The notes below the pieces were generated by a model. That model saw nothing but the letters and a program-made list of their open reading frames with translations. It did no database searches and was not told where the DNA came from. Of a stretch of DNA of 7,859 nt, positions 1 to 6,299 are shown piece after piece (the stretch's first letter is position 1; each line of letters starts with the position of its first letter). Position numbers and translations under genes: made by a program. The stretch is from the NCBI GenBank assembly GCA_001795035.1, contig MGMW01000012.1, positions 1 to 7,859 on the forward strand, in the 5' to 3' direction. This stretch comes from Chloroflexi bacterium RBG_13_53_26 (GTDB lineage Bacteria; Chloroflexota; Dehalococcoidia; UBA2247; RBG-13-53-26).

Positions 1-1126
1 GGCGCAGTTTTCCCTCCACACAAGAGGTGAGTTGGAATACTGTAGCATACTTCTCCAGCGTCCACAATTCTCTCACCCTCACCGTGCCGTAGCGGCAGAC
101 CCTCCCCAGGTCGTTCCTCTCCAGGTCAACGATCATGACGTTCTCTGCCCTATCCTTGGCGCTATTCTGCAATTCTCTGGCCAGGGCTTCATCCTTGGCT
201 GGAGAGTTGCCACGAGGGCGGGTGCCTTTCATGGGGCGTGTTTCCACCAGATCGCCGTCAACCTTAAGAAACCTCTCCGGTGAAGCGCAGATGACGGTGA
301 CATCATCGAAGCTGAGATAGGCAGCAAAAGGAGCCGGGTTGATCCCCTTCAGGCGCTGGTACAGCTCGTAGGGCGGCACTGGCAACTCCGTCTCAAAACG
401 TTGAGAGAGATTGACCTGGAAGATGTCTCCTCTGGCGATATACTCTCTGGCCGTTTCCACTGCAGTGAGGTACCCCTGGCGGGTGAAGTTGGAGCGCAGG
501 GTTATCCCCGACATTTTGTGGCTGCCTCCGGGAAGGGGCTGTTCAGGAGGAGACGATGATGGAGGGGATGACCGGTGGGAATATGCCAGCAGGCGTTCCT
601 TCACCTCTTTCATCCGCTGGTGGGCTCTTCTCAACCTCTTCTCCTCATCCTGCTCCGGGAAGCCGGTGGAAGCGATGTAGGCCCTGTTTTCCAGGTGGTC
701 GAAGGTGATGACCAGATCGTAGAGAGCGATGCAGCACTCGGGGAGGAGCAGGTCGTCAACAGCAGTGCGGGGCAGCTTCTCGATCAAACCGCAGAGGTCG
801 TAGCTGAAATAGCCCAGTGCTCCGCCGGGGAATGGTGTGGGATAAGGGCCGGGTTCCAGCGCGTACCGGTGCAGCAACTCGTCCAGAGTGTCGAAGGGGC
901 TGGCGCTTCCGGTCTGGCTGCCTTCAGAGCCGGCCAGGACGAGCTGGCTGTTGTGGCTTGTCAGGATGAGGAATGGGCTGCTGCCCACAAAAGAATAGCG
1001 TCCCAGGCTCATTTCATTCATGCCGCTGTCCAGAAAGAAACTGAAGGGCTGCTGGCGGAAAATCTCGAAGGGTTGGGCGGCACCGGGGGGTATATGAATC
1101 TCTTCGATGACAGGATAGCGTTTCAT
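1..1126 (-). CDS. pabB: Aminodeoxychorismate synthase component I (PabB), C-terminus cut by window edge
   Basis: Aminates chorismate to 4-amino-4-deoxychorismate, using ammonia supplied by the PabA glutaminase, in cytoplasmic p-aminobenzoate/folate synthesis. The frame is open from ATG 1126 to base 1 (375 codons). Residues 1-180 form the N-terminal anthranilate-synthase-I-like domain; about 183-200 is a Ser/Pro-rich linker; the chorismate-binding domain starts near 205. Visible motifs are GDIFQVNLSQRF (233-244), SPERF (282-286), PMKGTRPRG (298-306) and DLERNDLGR (334-342). Lys300 in the PMKGT motif marks PabB: E. coli PabB has the nucleophilic Lys274 here, whereas TrpE has Ala (PIAGT). Family members run about 450-470 residues, so roughly 90 are missing off the edge. 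It starts 4 nt after the AOR-family stop, with an AGAGGG Shine-Dalgarno (1136-1141) inside that gene's end, so the two are probably co-transcribed. No pabA is in view. TrpE is the main alternative. Confidence 0.9.
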   Translation of the reverse strand, partial: MKRYPVIEEIHIPPGAAQPFEIFRQQPFSFFLDSGMNEMSLGRYSFVGSSPFLILTSHNSQLVLAGSEGSQTGSASPFDTLDELLHRYALEPGPYPTPFPGGALGYFSYDLCGLIEKLPRTAVDDLLLPECCIALYDLVITFDHLENRAYIASTGFPEQDEEKRLRRAHQRMKEVKERLLAYSHRSSPPSSSPPEQPLPGGSHKMSGITLRSNFTRQGYLTAVETAREYIARGDIFQVNLSQRFETELPVPPYELYQRLKGINPAPFAAYLSFDDVTVICASPERFLKVDGDLVETRPMKGTRPRGNSPAKDEALARELQNSAKDRAENVMIVDLERNDLGRVCRYGTVRVRELWTLEKYATVFQLTSCVEGKLR

Positions 1127-1130
1127 TCGA

Positions 1131-3056
1131 TCAGACCCTCTGGGCCTTTGAATCGGCCAAAAGTCCTCTGGATCGCAGATCGGCGGCAACGTCGCTCAGC
1201 AGCAACTCCTCCAGCTTGTTCGAAGTCTGCAGCCCTGTGGTCACGTCCCACCCTCTGAGCCGGTAGTACTCGTCTTTTGTCCTCTCGAATCCGGCGCGGT
1301 CGACCACAGCCCCCTTTCGGGAGACCACCTTCCCGGCCTTTCCCGGCACCAGACAGTCGATGTTGGTGGCGTTGGCCTTGAGCGGTCGGACATGCCACTC
1401 ATCGGGGAGTTTATCATCTTCCCTGCCCCGATGTCCTTCCCTGATCAGTATGGCCCGCTGCAGATTGAGGACCCTTTCGCCTATCCTGTAGAGTCCTGCC
1501 TCGTCAACTTCATTCCCGGTGACGGCGGAAAGGATCTGGCTTTCGAGCGAGGGATCGCCGACGTGCTCGGAGGAGTTGGCAACTGTCATGCTGGGCCATA
1601 GCCAGTCGCAGAGTATGAGGCACTCCTTGGCGTACTCCCGATCCTGGATTCTACTGGCCGCCAGGGCTTTGCCCTGCCATGTGGTCAAATCGGCAGCCGC
1701 CTTGGTCCCCCAGAATCTCCCGGCGATGGTGCGCAGCACTTCCGTGGAAACGTAGGCCCCGTCAATGCCCTTGACCCAGCTTACCCATTGGGCCAGGGGC
1801 AGCCCGACCTCGTGTAGCTGTTGTATAGGCTCCCTGGGCTCAGTGGCCCAGAGAAGTGCGGTGGTGAGATACAGCCTGGGGTCGTAGGGGTCTGCATGCC
1901 TGATTTGGGATTCTGCTTCATCACCCAGCGATCTGGCGGCTCTATCTCTTCCCTGAGCCAGAACACCTCCAAAGCCTTCCCGAGACGAGACCATCCTGAC
2001 CAGGGTCTCGATGAACTCCAGGCTGCCGAGTTTGGAGAGAGGCAGGCCGGTGTTTTCGTCGGTGAATATGCCGGCCCTGTGGCATCTGTTCAGCCAGGCT
2101 ATCAAGGCAGCAACGGCCCATGTGTCGAGACCATAGTCGTCGCAGAGCTTGTTGGCATAGAAAGGCACCTCATTGCTGCAGCCGTAGAACCGGTAAGCCC
2201 AGGGCTGATAGAACATGGCCGACTGGCACATGAACTTGCCCTTCTTGCCATTCTCGGCGGAGTACGTGGCCCGGAGGCAGTTGCCGAGGCAGCCGTAGCA
2301 GGGATCCTTCTTTGTTCTGGGGCCGTCCATCTGATAGTCCGTGCCCCAGGCCACGAAAACACCCCTTTCCATACTGCGGAAGCACTTGATCAACTCCGCC
2401 AGTCTTTCGGGTTGAGCTACTCTGGCCTGTCTTCCGGTGCCCCTGACCACGATGGCCTTGAGCTGCTTTGACCCCATGACGGCCCCCAGGCCGCCGGAGC
2501 CACTGGCGTCGTTGTCGGCCAGGATGTTGGAGATTGCCACCATATTCTCACCGGCCGGTCCGATGGCGACAACCCTGACGGTGCTGCCAAGCTGGTCTTT
2601 GAGGATATCCCTGGTCTCAATGGAGCCTTTGCCCCACAGTGCGGAGGCATCCCGCAGTTCCACCGTCCCGTCGTGCGCGAACAGGCAAACCGGCTTCTCA
2701 GATTTGCCACCAACCACTATGGCGTCATAGCCGGCGAATTTCATCTCCGCCCCCCAACGTCCGCCCAGATTGGCATAGCAGAACCGGGGAGGGTCCGTGA
2801 GAGGCGATTTGGCGCAGATGGTCCATCTGGAGCCGCCCAGGACGGGAATCCCAGCCAGGGGGCCAGTGGCGAAGATCAGCCTGTTCCCGGCGTCGAAGAC
2901 ATCGGTTTGCGGAGGAACCATGTCCCAGTAGGTCCTGGCGGCAATGCCTCTGCCGCCCACAAAGATGTCAGCGTAGTCGGATGTGGAAATCTCCTGGACG
3001 TTGCCTGAGGACAGATCCACCAAAAGTATTTTGCCGGCGTATCCAAACTCGATCAT
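1131..3056 (-). CDS. Tungsten-type aldehyde:ferredoxin oxidoreductase family protein
   Basis: Predicted cytoplasmic tungsto-bispterin, [4Fe-4S] oxidoreductase of the AOR family; classical members oxidise aldehydes to acids and reduce ferredoxin. The 641 residues open with YAGKILLVDLSSG and GGRGIAART (34-42), typical of the AOR N-terminal domain. Cluster ligands are C253-x2-C256-x3-C260 (DPCYGCLGNC) plus C483 in ECLILCDW. CDDYGLDTW (305-313), a REDDKLP stretch near 545-551 and YYRLRGWD (597-604) are further family landmarks. His415 sits where P. furiosus AOR has His448, but the Glu313 position reads Gln278 beside Cys277, so the substrate may not be a simple aldehyde; BamB-like enzymes (class II benzoyl-CoA reductase) are the alternative. 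I chose ATG 3056 because homology begins there. A TTG at 3098 would add 14 unconserved residues and lies about 4 nt after the predicted transcription start. GAGAGG lies 14-15 nt upstream of the ATG. pabB follows after 4 nt. Confidence 0.88.
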   Translation of the reverse strand: MIEFGYAGKILLVDLSSGNVQEISTSDYADIFVGGRGIAARTYWDMVPPQTDVFDAGNRLIFATGPLAGIPVLGGSRWTICAKSPLTDPPRFCYANLGGRWGAEMKFAGYDAIVVGGKSEKPVCLFAHDGTVELRDASALWGKGSIETRDILKDQLGSTVRVVAIGPAGENMVAISNILADNDASGSGGLGAVMGSKQLKAIVVRGTGRQARVAQPERLAELIKCFRSMERGVFVAWGTDYQMDGPRTKKDPCYGCLGNCLRATYSAENGKKGKFMCQSAMFYQPWAYRFYGCSNEVPFYANKLCDDYGLDTWAVAALIAWLNRCHRAGIFTDENTGLPLSKLGSLEFIETLVRMVSSREGFGGVLAQGRDRAARSLGDEAESQIRHADPYDPRLYLTTALLWATEPREPIQQLHEVGLPLAQWVSWVKGIDGAYVSTEVLRTIAGRFWGTKAAADLTTWQGKALAASRIQDREYAKECLILCDWLWPSMTVANSSEHVGDPSLESQILSAVTGNEVDEAGLYRIGERVLNLQRAILIREGHRGREDDKLPDEWHVRPLKANATNIDCLVPGKAGKVVSRKGAVVDRAGFERTKDEYYRLRGWDVTTGLQTSNKLEELLLSDVAADLRSRGLLADSKAQRV

Positions 3057-3108
3057 GTTCCGCGCTGCTATCCTCTCAGGCTGCGAGGCTTCTGCCAAAG
3101 CTGGTTAA

Positions 3109-3114
3109 ATTATA
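3109..3114 (-). promoter_or_regulatory. Candidate -10 element for the AOR-pabB operon
   Basis: The minus strand reads TATAAT at 3114-3109, preceded directly by TG. No good -35 hexamer lies 16-18 bp upstream (the DNA there is GC-rich), so this is a -10-only call. A start site near 3102 would leave a leader of about 46 nt before ATG 3056, which supports that start over TTG 3098. Transcription could also read through from the toxin-antitoxin operon, since no terminator is visible between 3120 and 3216. Confidence 0.4.
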
Positions 3115-3216
3115 CATGTCCGCGGGGAGAGCCGCACGCAGCGAAGACGGGTGGGGACTTCAAGTGTGAAACGAACGGTGAAGCGAGTCAGTTCTGCTGA
3201 GGGGATGGGGTATGGG

Positions 3217-3519
3217 TCAGCGGGCGACGCGAGGGGAGGATCGGGCCTTTGGGCGGATGACCACGTCGAGTTCGGCGTTGAGGGCTTCGGCCACTCTCTT
3301 GGCGGTCGAAAGGGAGGGCAGCGATGTGCCACTCTCCAGTCTGGCTACGGCCGACTGCTTGGTGCCCATTCTTCTGGCAAGTTCCTCTTGAGACCAGCCT
3401 TTTGACAGGCGCAATTTGATGATGGTGCTGGCCAGCTTGTATTGCGGCTCGAGAGCCTGGTACTCCTTCCTGAACTCAGCGTCTCTCATTAGCTGCTTCT
3501 TATGTTCTTTCCAGTTCAT
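3217..3519 (-). CDS. XRE-family helix-turn-helix antitoxin (HigA-like)
   Basis: Predicted DNA-binding antitoxin of a type II toxin-antitoxin pair; it should neutralise the toxin encoded just upstream and repress the shared promoter. The protein has 100 residues. Residues 1-28 form a charged helical arm (KEHKKQLMRDAEFRKEYQAL) typical of antitoxins paired with Gp49-like toxins. Residues 29-83 form the Cro/CI helix-turn-helix, with GWSQEELARRMGTKQSAVAR (41-60) as the two central helices and SLSTAKRVAEALNAEL following. The tail (90-100) is basic and rich in Arg/Ser. Start ATG 3519 overlaps the toxin stop as ATGA (3516-3519) and has a strong AAGGAG at 3526-3531, 6 nt away, so translation is probably coupled while the antitoxin keeps its own good ribosome site. 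The toxin-first order is that of HigBA. The family assignment is firm; toxin neutralisation is inferred from the pairing. Confidence 0.9.
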   Translation of the reverse strand: MNWKEHKKQLMRDAEFRKEYQALEPQYKLASTIIKLRLSKGWSQEELARRMGTKQSAVARLESGTSLPSLSTAKRVAEALNAELDVVIRPKARSSPRVAR

Positions 3520-3905
3520 GCTCGTCTCCTTCTTGACAGGAAATCGTCCCGTCTATCTCTGGCCGTTTCCAAGTCCCGTTGGGGCATTCGGCTGGTCTTC
3601 TTAACGAATCCGTGCAGGAGGACAAACACCCCGCCAGTGAACAGGAAGTAGATGATACGATGCTGATCCGACCCAACCCTAGTGCGAAGCTCCCACAGGT
3701 CTCCTTCCACATGCTTGGCAAAGGGCATGCGCAGCTTGATACCGAATTGCTCCAATAGATCCAGCGTGCGGGCTACTTTGGCCTTCGATGTGGCGTCCAG
3801 CGAATCGATGAACTCCTGCACTGGGCATCTGCCTCGCGGAGTCTCGTAGTACTCGATCTCCCACGCTGCGGAGGCAATTATAACAATATTGTTATAATAT
3901 GTCAA
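3516..3905 (-). CDS. RelE/ParE superfamily toxin, Gp49/HigB-like (start uncertain)
   Basis: Predicted toxin of a type II toxin-antitoxin pair; relatives of the HigB/Gp49 group are ribosome-dependent mRNA endonucleases. The longest frame gives 129 residues from TTG 3905. Family-like sequence begins at residue 15 (WEIEYYETPRGR) and continues with VQEFIDSL (29-36), GDLWELR (around 68-74), HRIIYFLFTGG and LLHGFVKKTSRMPQRD, ending in a basic RDRRDDFLSRRRRA tail. This is the usual core of about 110 residues. The start is a real problem. TTG 3905 lies inside the predicted -35 box, has no Shine-Dalgarno, and encodes an unconserved AT-derived leader. The codon before Trp15 is GCG, one base from GTG. 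The next ordinary in-frame start, GTG 3821 (Val29), would delete the first conserved strand. The gene ends in a 4-nt ATGA overlap with the antitoxin. Family is confident; functionality of the start is not. Confidence 0.8.
   Translation of the reverse strand: MTYYNNIVIIASAAWEIEYYETPRGRCPVQEFIDSLDATSKAKVARTLDLLEQFGIKLRMPFAKHVEGDLWELRTRVGSDQHRIIYFLFTGGVFVLLHGFVKKTSRMPQRDLETARDRRDDFLSRRRRA
3877..3898. promoter_or_regulatory. Perfect 22-bp palindrome, probable antitoxin operator
   Basis: Two 11-bp arms, ATTATAACAAT and its exact reverse complement, abut with no spacer. The palindrome covers the whole -10 box and most of the -35/-10 spacer of the toxin promoter, so a dimeric repressor bound here would block RNA polymerase. 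The downstream XRE antitoxin is the obvious ligand (autoregulation as known for HigA-type antitoxins); binding itself is inferred. The element is very AT-rich within GC-richer surroundings. Confidence 0.75.
3877..3905 (-). promoter_or_regulatory. Consensus sigma-70-type promoter of the toxin-antitoxin operon
   Basis: On the minus strand TTGACA (3905-3900) and TATAAT (3882-3877) are separated by exactly 17 bp. The -10 is extended by TG one base upstream (TGTTATAAT). Both hexamers match the bacterial housekeeping consensus at all six positions. Predicted transcription starts near 3869-3870, only a few bases before the conserved toxin codons. A promoter this strong next to a toxin gene suggests it is normally repressed, in line with the palindrome overlapping it. 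Confidence 0.82.
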
Positions 3906-3958
3906 GCGACTTGTGCAATGTTGTGGCGATAGTAGCGATGTGGTTGTACGTGACTTTG

Positions 3959-3988
3959 TTGACAGCGGGCGATGCTGTGGAATATGTT
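3959..3988 (+). promoter_or_regulatory. Candidate promoter of the MFS gene
   Basis: TTGACA (3959-3964) matches the -35 consensus fully. TATGTT (3983-3988) is a 4/6 -10 match after an 18-bp spacer. Transcription would start near 3995, leaving a leader of about 57 nt to the GTG start. It is divergent from the toxin promoter, with about 54 bp between the two -35 boxes, so the repressor operator is unlikely to block it directly. Confidence 0.5.
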
Positions 3989-4040
3989 ATCTGAATACTG
4001 ATCGAGGACTGTGAACGAACTGCCCAAAGACATGCTCGAT

Positions 4041-4047
4041 GAAGGAG
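4041..4047 (+). promoter_or_regulatory. Shine-Dalgarno site that fixes the MFS start
   Basis: GAAGGAG lies 4 nt before GTG 4052. The ATG at 4048 is out of frame, and an in-frame TGA at 4049-4051 immediately precedes the GTG. GTG 4052 is therefore the earliest possible start, although the spacing is short. Confidence 0.65.
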
Positions 4048-4051
4048 ATGA

Positions 4052-5269
4052 GTGAAGAAGAGGTTCTTCCAGGGTCTAGGTCTGAACATTTTCCTGCTGG
4101 GTCTGGTCAGTCTTCTGACTGACCTCAGCAGCGAGATGGTGTTGCCGATTCTCCCCATGTATATCACTGCCCTGGGGGGGACAGCTTTTGCTGTCGGTTT
4201 GACTGGCGGCCTGGGGGACAGCGTAGCCAGTGCATTGAAGGTCTTATCGGGGTATTGGTCAGACAGGTACGGAGCCAGAAAGCCATTCGTCTTCTGGGGT
4301 TATGCACTCTCGGCGATGGCCAAGTTGTCTCTAGCCTTCTCAACGGTCTGGCAGCATGCCTTGATCTCCCGTTCCGCGGAGAGAGTAGGCAAGGGACTGC
4401 GAGAGGCTCCCAGAGATGCCATTATCGCTGACTCGGCGGGATCCCAAATCAGAGGCAGGGCCTTTGGGGTTCACCGGGCGATGGACACAACGGGCGCCAT
4501 AGGTGGCTCCCTCCTGGCCTTTCTGCTCTTCTGGTGTTTCGATCTTCGATTCGAAGTGATCATCCTGGCTGGCGCTGTGATCGCCTTTGTGGCCCTCATT
4601 CCTTTCTTCCGCATCGCTGAGGTCAGGCGAGAACCCCAGAAGGACAGAGGTTTGGGCGTCAGTTTCAAAGCTTTGCCGAAGAAACTGAGGTGGTTTGTGT
4701 TAATAGCCGCCGTCTTCGCTCTGGGCAATTTCACTTACATGTTCTTCGTGTTGCGGGCCCAGGACGTTTTTGGGGAGGGCGCCTCCGAGAAATCGGCAGT
4801 AGGCATAGCCATACTGCTGTACGCTCTTTACAATGTAGTCTATGCTGTCATGTCCATCCCTGCCGGGATTCTCTCGGACAGGGTGGGCAGGGGAAAGGTG
4901 CTCACGCTGGGGTACCTGTTTTTTGGGCTGACCTGTATCGGATTTGCCTTCCTGCACTCCACAGCGGCTTTAGTAGTCCTTTTCGTATTATATGGTCTGG
5001 TCTATGCCCTGGTCGTGGGCGCGGAGCGGGCTTTTGCCTGTGATCTGGCTCCAGAAGATTGCAGGGGGACTGCTCTGGGGACTCTCCATACGTTCATAGG
5101 CCTGGTGGCTTTGCCAGCCGGCCTCATTGCGGGGTTATTGTGGGAACATATCGGTTCGTGGGCCACCTTCATCTATGGCGGTGCGCTGGGGTTGACTGCA
5201 GGGGTGTTGATGCTGAGGTTTTGCGCTTCATCCGAGCCTGAAGTTACGCGCCAGTGCCCGGATGAGTGA
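4052..5269 (+). CDS. Major facilitator superfamily permease, substrate unknown
   Basis: Predicted 12-helix inner-membrane secondary transporter of 405 residues. Helix 1 is around 11-40. Motif A between helices 2 and 3 is GYWSDRYGARK (67-77), and its counterpart in the second half is GILSDRVGRGK (272-282), so both MFS repeats are intact. RVGKGLREAPRDAIIADSAG (111-130) and GRAFGVHRAMDTTGAIGGS (135-153) form a conserved central stretch typical of one drug-exporter-like MFS subgroup. A basic cytoplasmic loop (about 190-212) separates the halves, and a short acidic tail ends the protein. It starts with GTG behind GAAGGAG and is transcribed alone, divergent from the toxin-antitoxin operon and convergent with etfA. 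Neighbours give no hint of substrate. Relatives are often labelled simply MFS or drug resistance; I would not assign a specificity. Confidence 0.9.
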   Translation: MKKRFFQGLGLNIFLLGLVSLLTDLSSEMVLPILPMYITALGGTAFAVGLTGGLGDSVASALKVLSGYWSDRYGARKPFVFWGYALSAMAKLSLAFSTVWQHALISRSAERVGKGLREAPRDAIIADSAGSQIRGRAFGVHRAMDTTGAIGGSLLAFLLFWCFDLRFEVIILAGAVIAFVALIPFFRIAEVRREPQKDRGLGVSFKALPKKLRWFVLIAAVFALGNFTYMFFVLRAQDVFGEGASEKSAVGIAILLYALYNVVYAVMSIPAGILSDRVGRGKVLTLGYLFFGLTCIGFAFLHSTAALVVLFVLYGLVYALVVGAERAFACDLAPEDCRGTALGTLHTFIGLVALPAGLIAGLLWEHIGSWATFIYGGALGLTAGVLMLRFCASSEPEVTRQCPDE

Positions 5270-5274
5270 TGCCG

Positions 5275-6282
5275 CTAACCTCGAAGCTCTCCGAGTCTGG
5301 CAGTGAGCATGGGTACTACTTTGAAGAGATCGCCCACAATACCGTAGGTAGCTACTTCAAAGATGGGGGCCCGGGGGTCTTCATTGATAGCCAGGATAAT
5401 CTCCGAGTTCTGCATCCCGGCCAGATGCTGGGGGGCTCCGGAGATGCCGCAGGCTATGTAAAGCCTGGGAGCAACGGTTTTCCCTGTCTGCCCGATCTGG
5501 TGTGAATAGGCGATCCAGCCGTCATCTACTGGAGGACGTGAAGATGCCAGCCCTGCGCCAAGGACATCGGCCAGTTCGGCGATGACATGAAAATTCTCTG
5601 CTTTTCCCAGTCCGCGGCCTCCGCAGACGACGATGTCAGCCTCTTCAAGTTTGACTTTCTGGCCGAGGTCATTGATCACGTTGAGCAGTTTCGTTCTGGA
5701 AGAAACAGGCTGTTTTTCGAGGTCCACACGCACTATCTTCCCCTGACGCGACTGATCCGATATGCCTCTCTTGAATGCATAAGGACGCACAGTAGCCATC
5801 TGAGGTCTTGCCTGCGGGCAGATGATTGTGGCCATCAGGTTGCCCCCGAAAGCCGACCGCGTTTGTACCAGGAGCCTGCTCTCCAAATCGATTTCGAGTA
5901 CAGTGCAGTTGGCGGTCAGTCCCGTGTCCAGTGCGGCGGCGACTCTGGGGATAAAGGAAGAACCCAAGGGAGTGGCGGCGGCAAGCACAATTGACGGCCT
6001 CTCACGGCGGATCAGCTCGATAAGCTCCCTGGCATACGATTCCTCATCATGGTTGATCGGGTCGGGATCATCCACCAAATAGACTCTGTCAGCCCCACAG
6101 GAGATCAGCTCTTGTGCTCCTTCAGTGCTGTGACTGAAGCATACCGCAGAGACTCTTGTACCCAGGTCGTCGGCCAGTTTACGCCCTTTGGAAATCAACC
6201 CGTAAGCTGTACCTTTCGTTTTGCCGTCCGCCTGTTCGGCAAATATCCAGACTTCACTGGAGCTATCATTGGTCACGGTCAT
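5275..6282 (-). CDS. etfA: Electron transfer flavoprotein subunit alpha
   Basis: Alpha subunit of the soluble ETF heterodimer, which carries FAD and passes electrons between acyl-CoA dehydrogenases and a further acceptor or donor. The 335 residues comprise an N-terminal ETF domain (EVWIFAEQADGK at 10-21 through about 190) and a C-terminal FAD domain. FAD-site motifs are GGRGLGKAENF (221-231), SRPPVDDGW (248-256, with the conserved Arg249), QIGQTGKTV (262-270), GISGAPQHLAGM (279-290) and AINEDPRAPIF followed by ATYGIVGDLF (298-320). Length is normal or slightly long. The start ATG lies 17 nt after the etfB stop, with AGGGG at the etfB stop as a weak, rather distant ribosome site. It is the last gene of the operon. 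Its TAG stop lies 5 nt from the stop of the convergent MFS gene, and no hairpin terminator is visible there. Confidence 0.95.
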   Translation of the reverse strand: MTVTNDSSSEVWIFAEQADGKTKGTAYGLISKGRKLADDLGTRVSAVCFSHSTEGAQELISCGADRVYLVDDPDPINHDEESYARELIELIRRERPSIVLAAATPLGSSFIPRVAAALDTGLTANCTVLEIDLESRLLVQTRSAFGGNLMATIICPQARPQMATVRPYAFKRGISDQSRQGKIVRVDLEKQPVSSRTKLLNVINDLGQKVKLEEADIVVCGGRGLGKAENFHVIAELADVLGAGLASSRPPVDDGWIAYSHQIGQTGKTVAPRLYIACGISGAPQHLAGMQNSEIILAINEDPRAPIFEVATYGIVGDLFKVVPMLTARLGELRG

Positions 6283-6299
6283 ATTGCTCTATCACACCC

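Noticed and set aside
575..1258. Long plus-strand open frame (227 codons) across pabB
   Set aside because: It lies antisense to pabB, which has clear family motifs throughout; the plus-strand translation shows no recognisable domain.
1821..2471. Plus-strand open frame (216 codons) inside the AOR-family gene
   Set aside because: It is antisense to a well-supported gene with cluster cysteines; low-complexity translation with no family resemblance.
3057..3098. TTG 3098 as the start of the AOR-family gene
   Set aside because: The extra 14 residues are not AOR-like, no Shine-Dalgarno precedes the TTG, and it falls about 4 nt after the predicted transcription start; ATG 3056 fits the family N-terminus.
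3158..3183. Weak inverted repeat (CTTCA...TGAAG) downstream of the antitoxin gene, considered as a terminator
   Set aside because: Only a 5-bp stem with a 16-nt loop and no following T-run on either strand.
3679..3864. GTG 3864 frame (61 codons) near the toxin's N-terminus
   Set aside because: It is out of frame with the conserved toxin sequence, has no ribosome site, and translates to nothing recognisable.
3906..4051. Intergenic region between toxin and MFS gene, examined for a small RNA, tRNA or riboswitch
   Set aside because: Apart from the two divergent promoters and the MFS ribosome site I found no stable stem-loop, cloverleaf or known riboswitch core.
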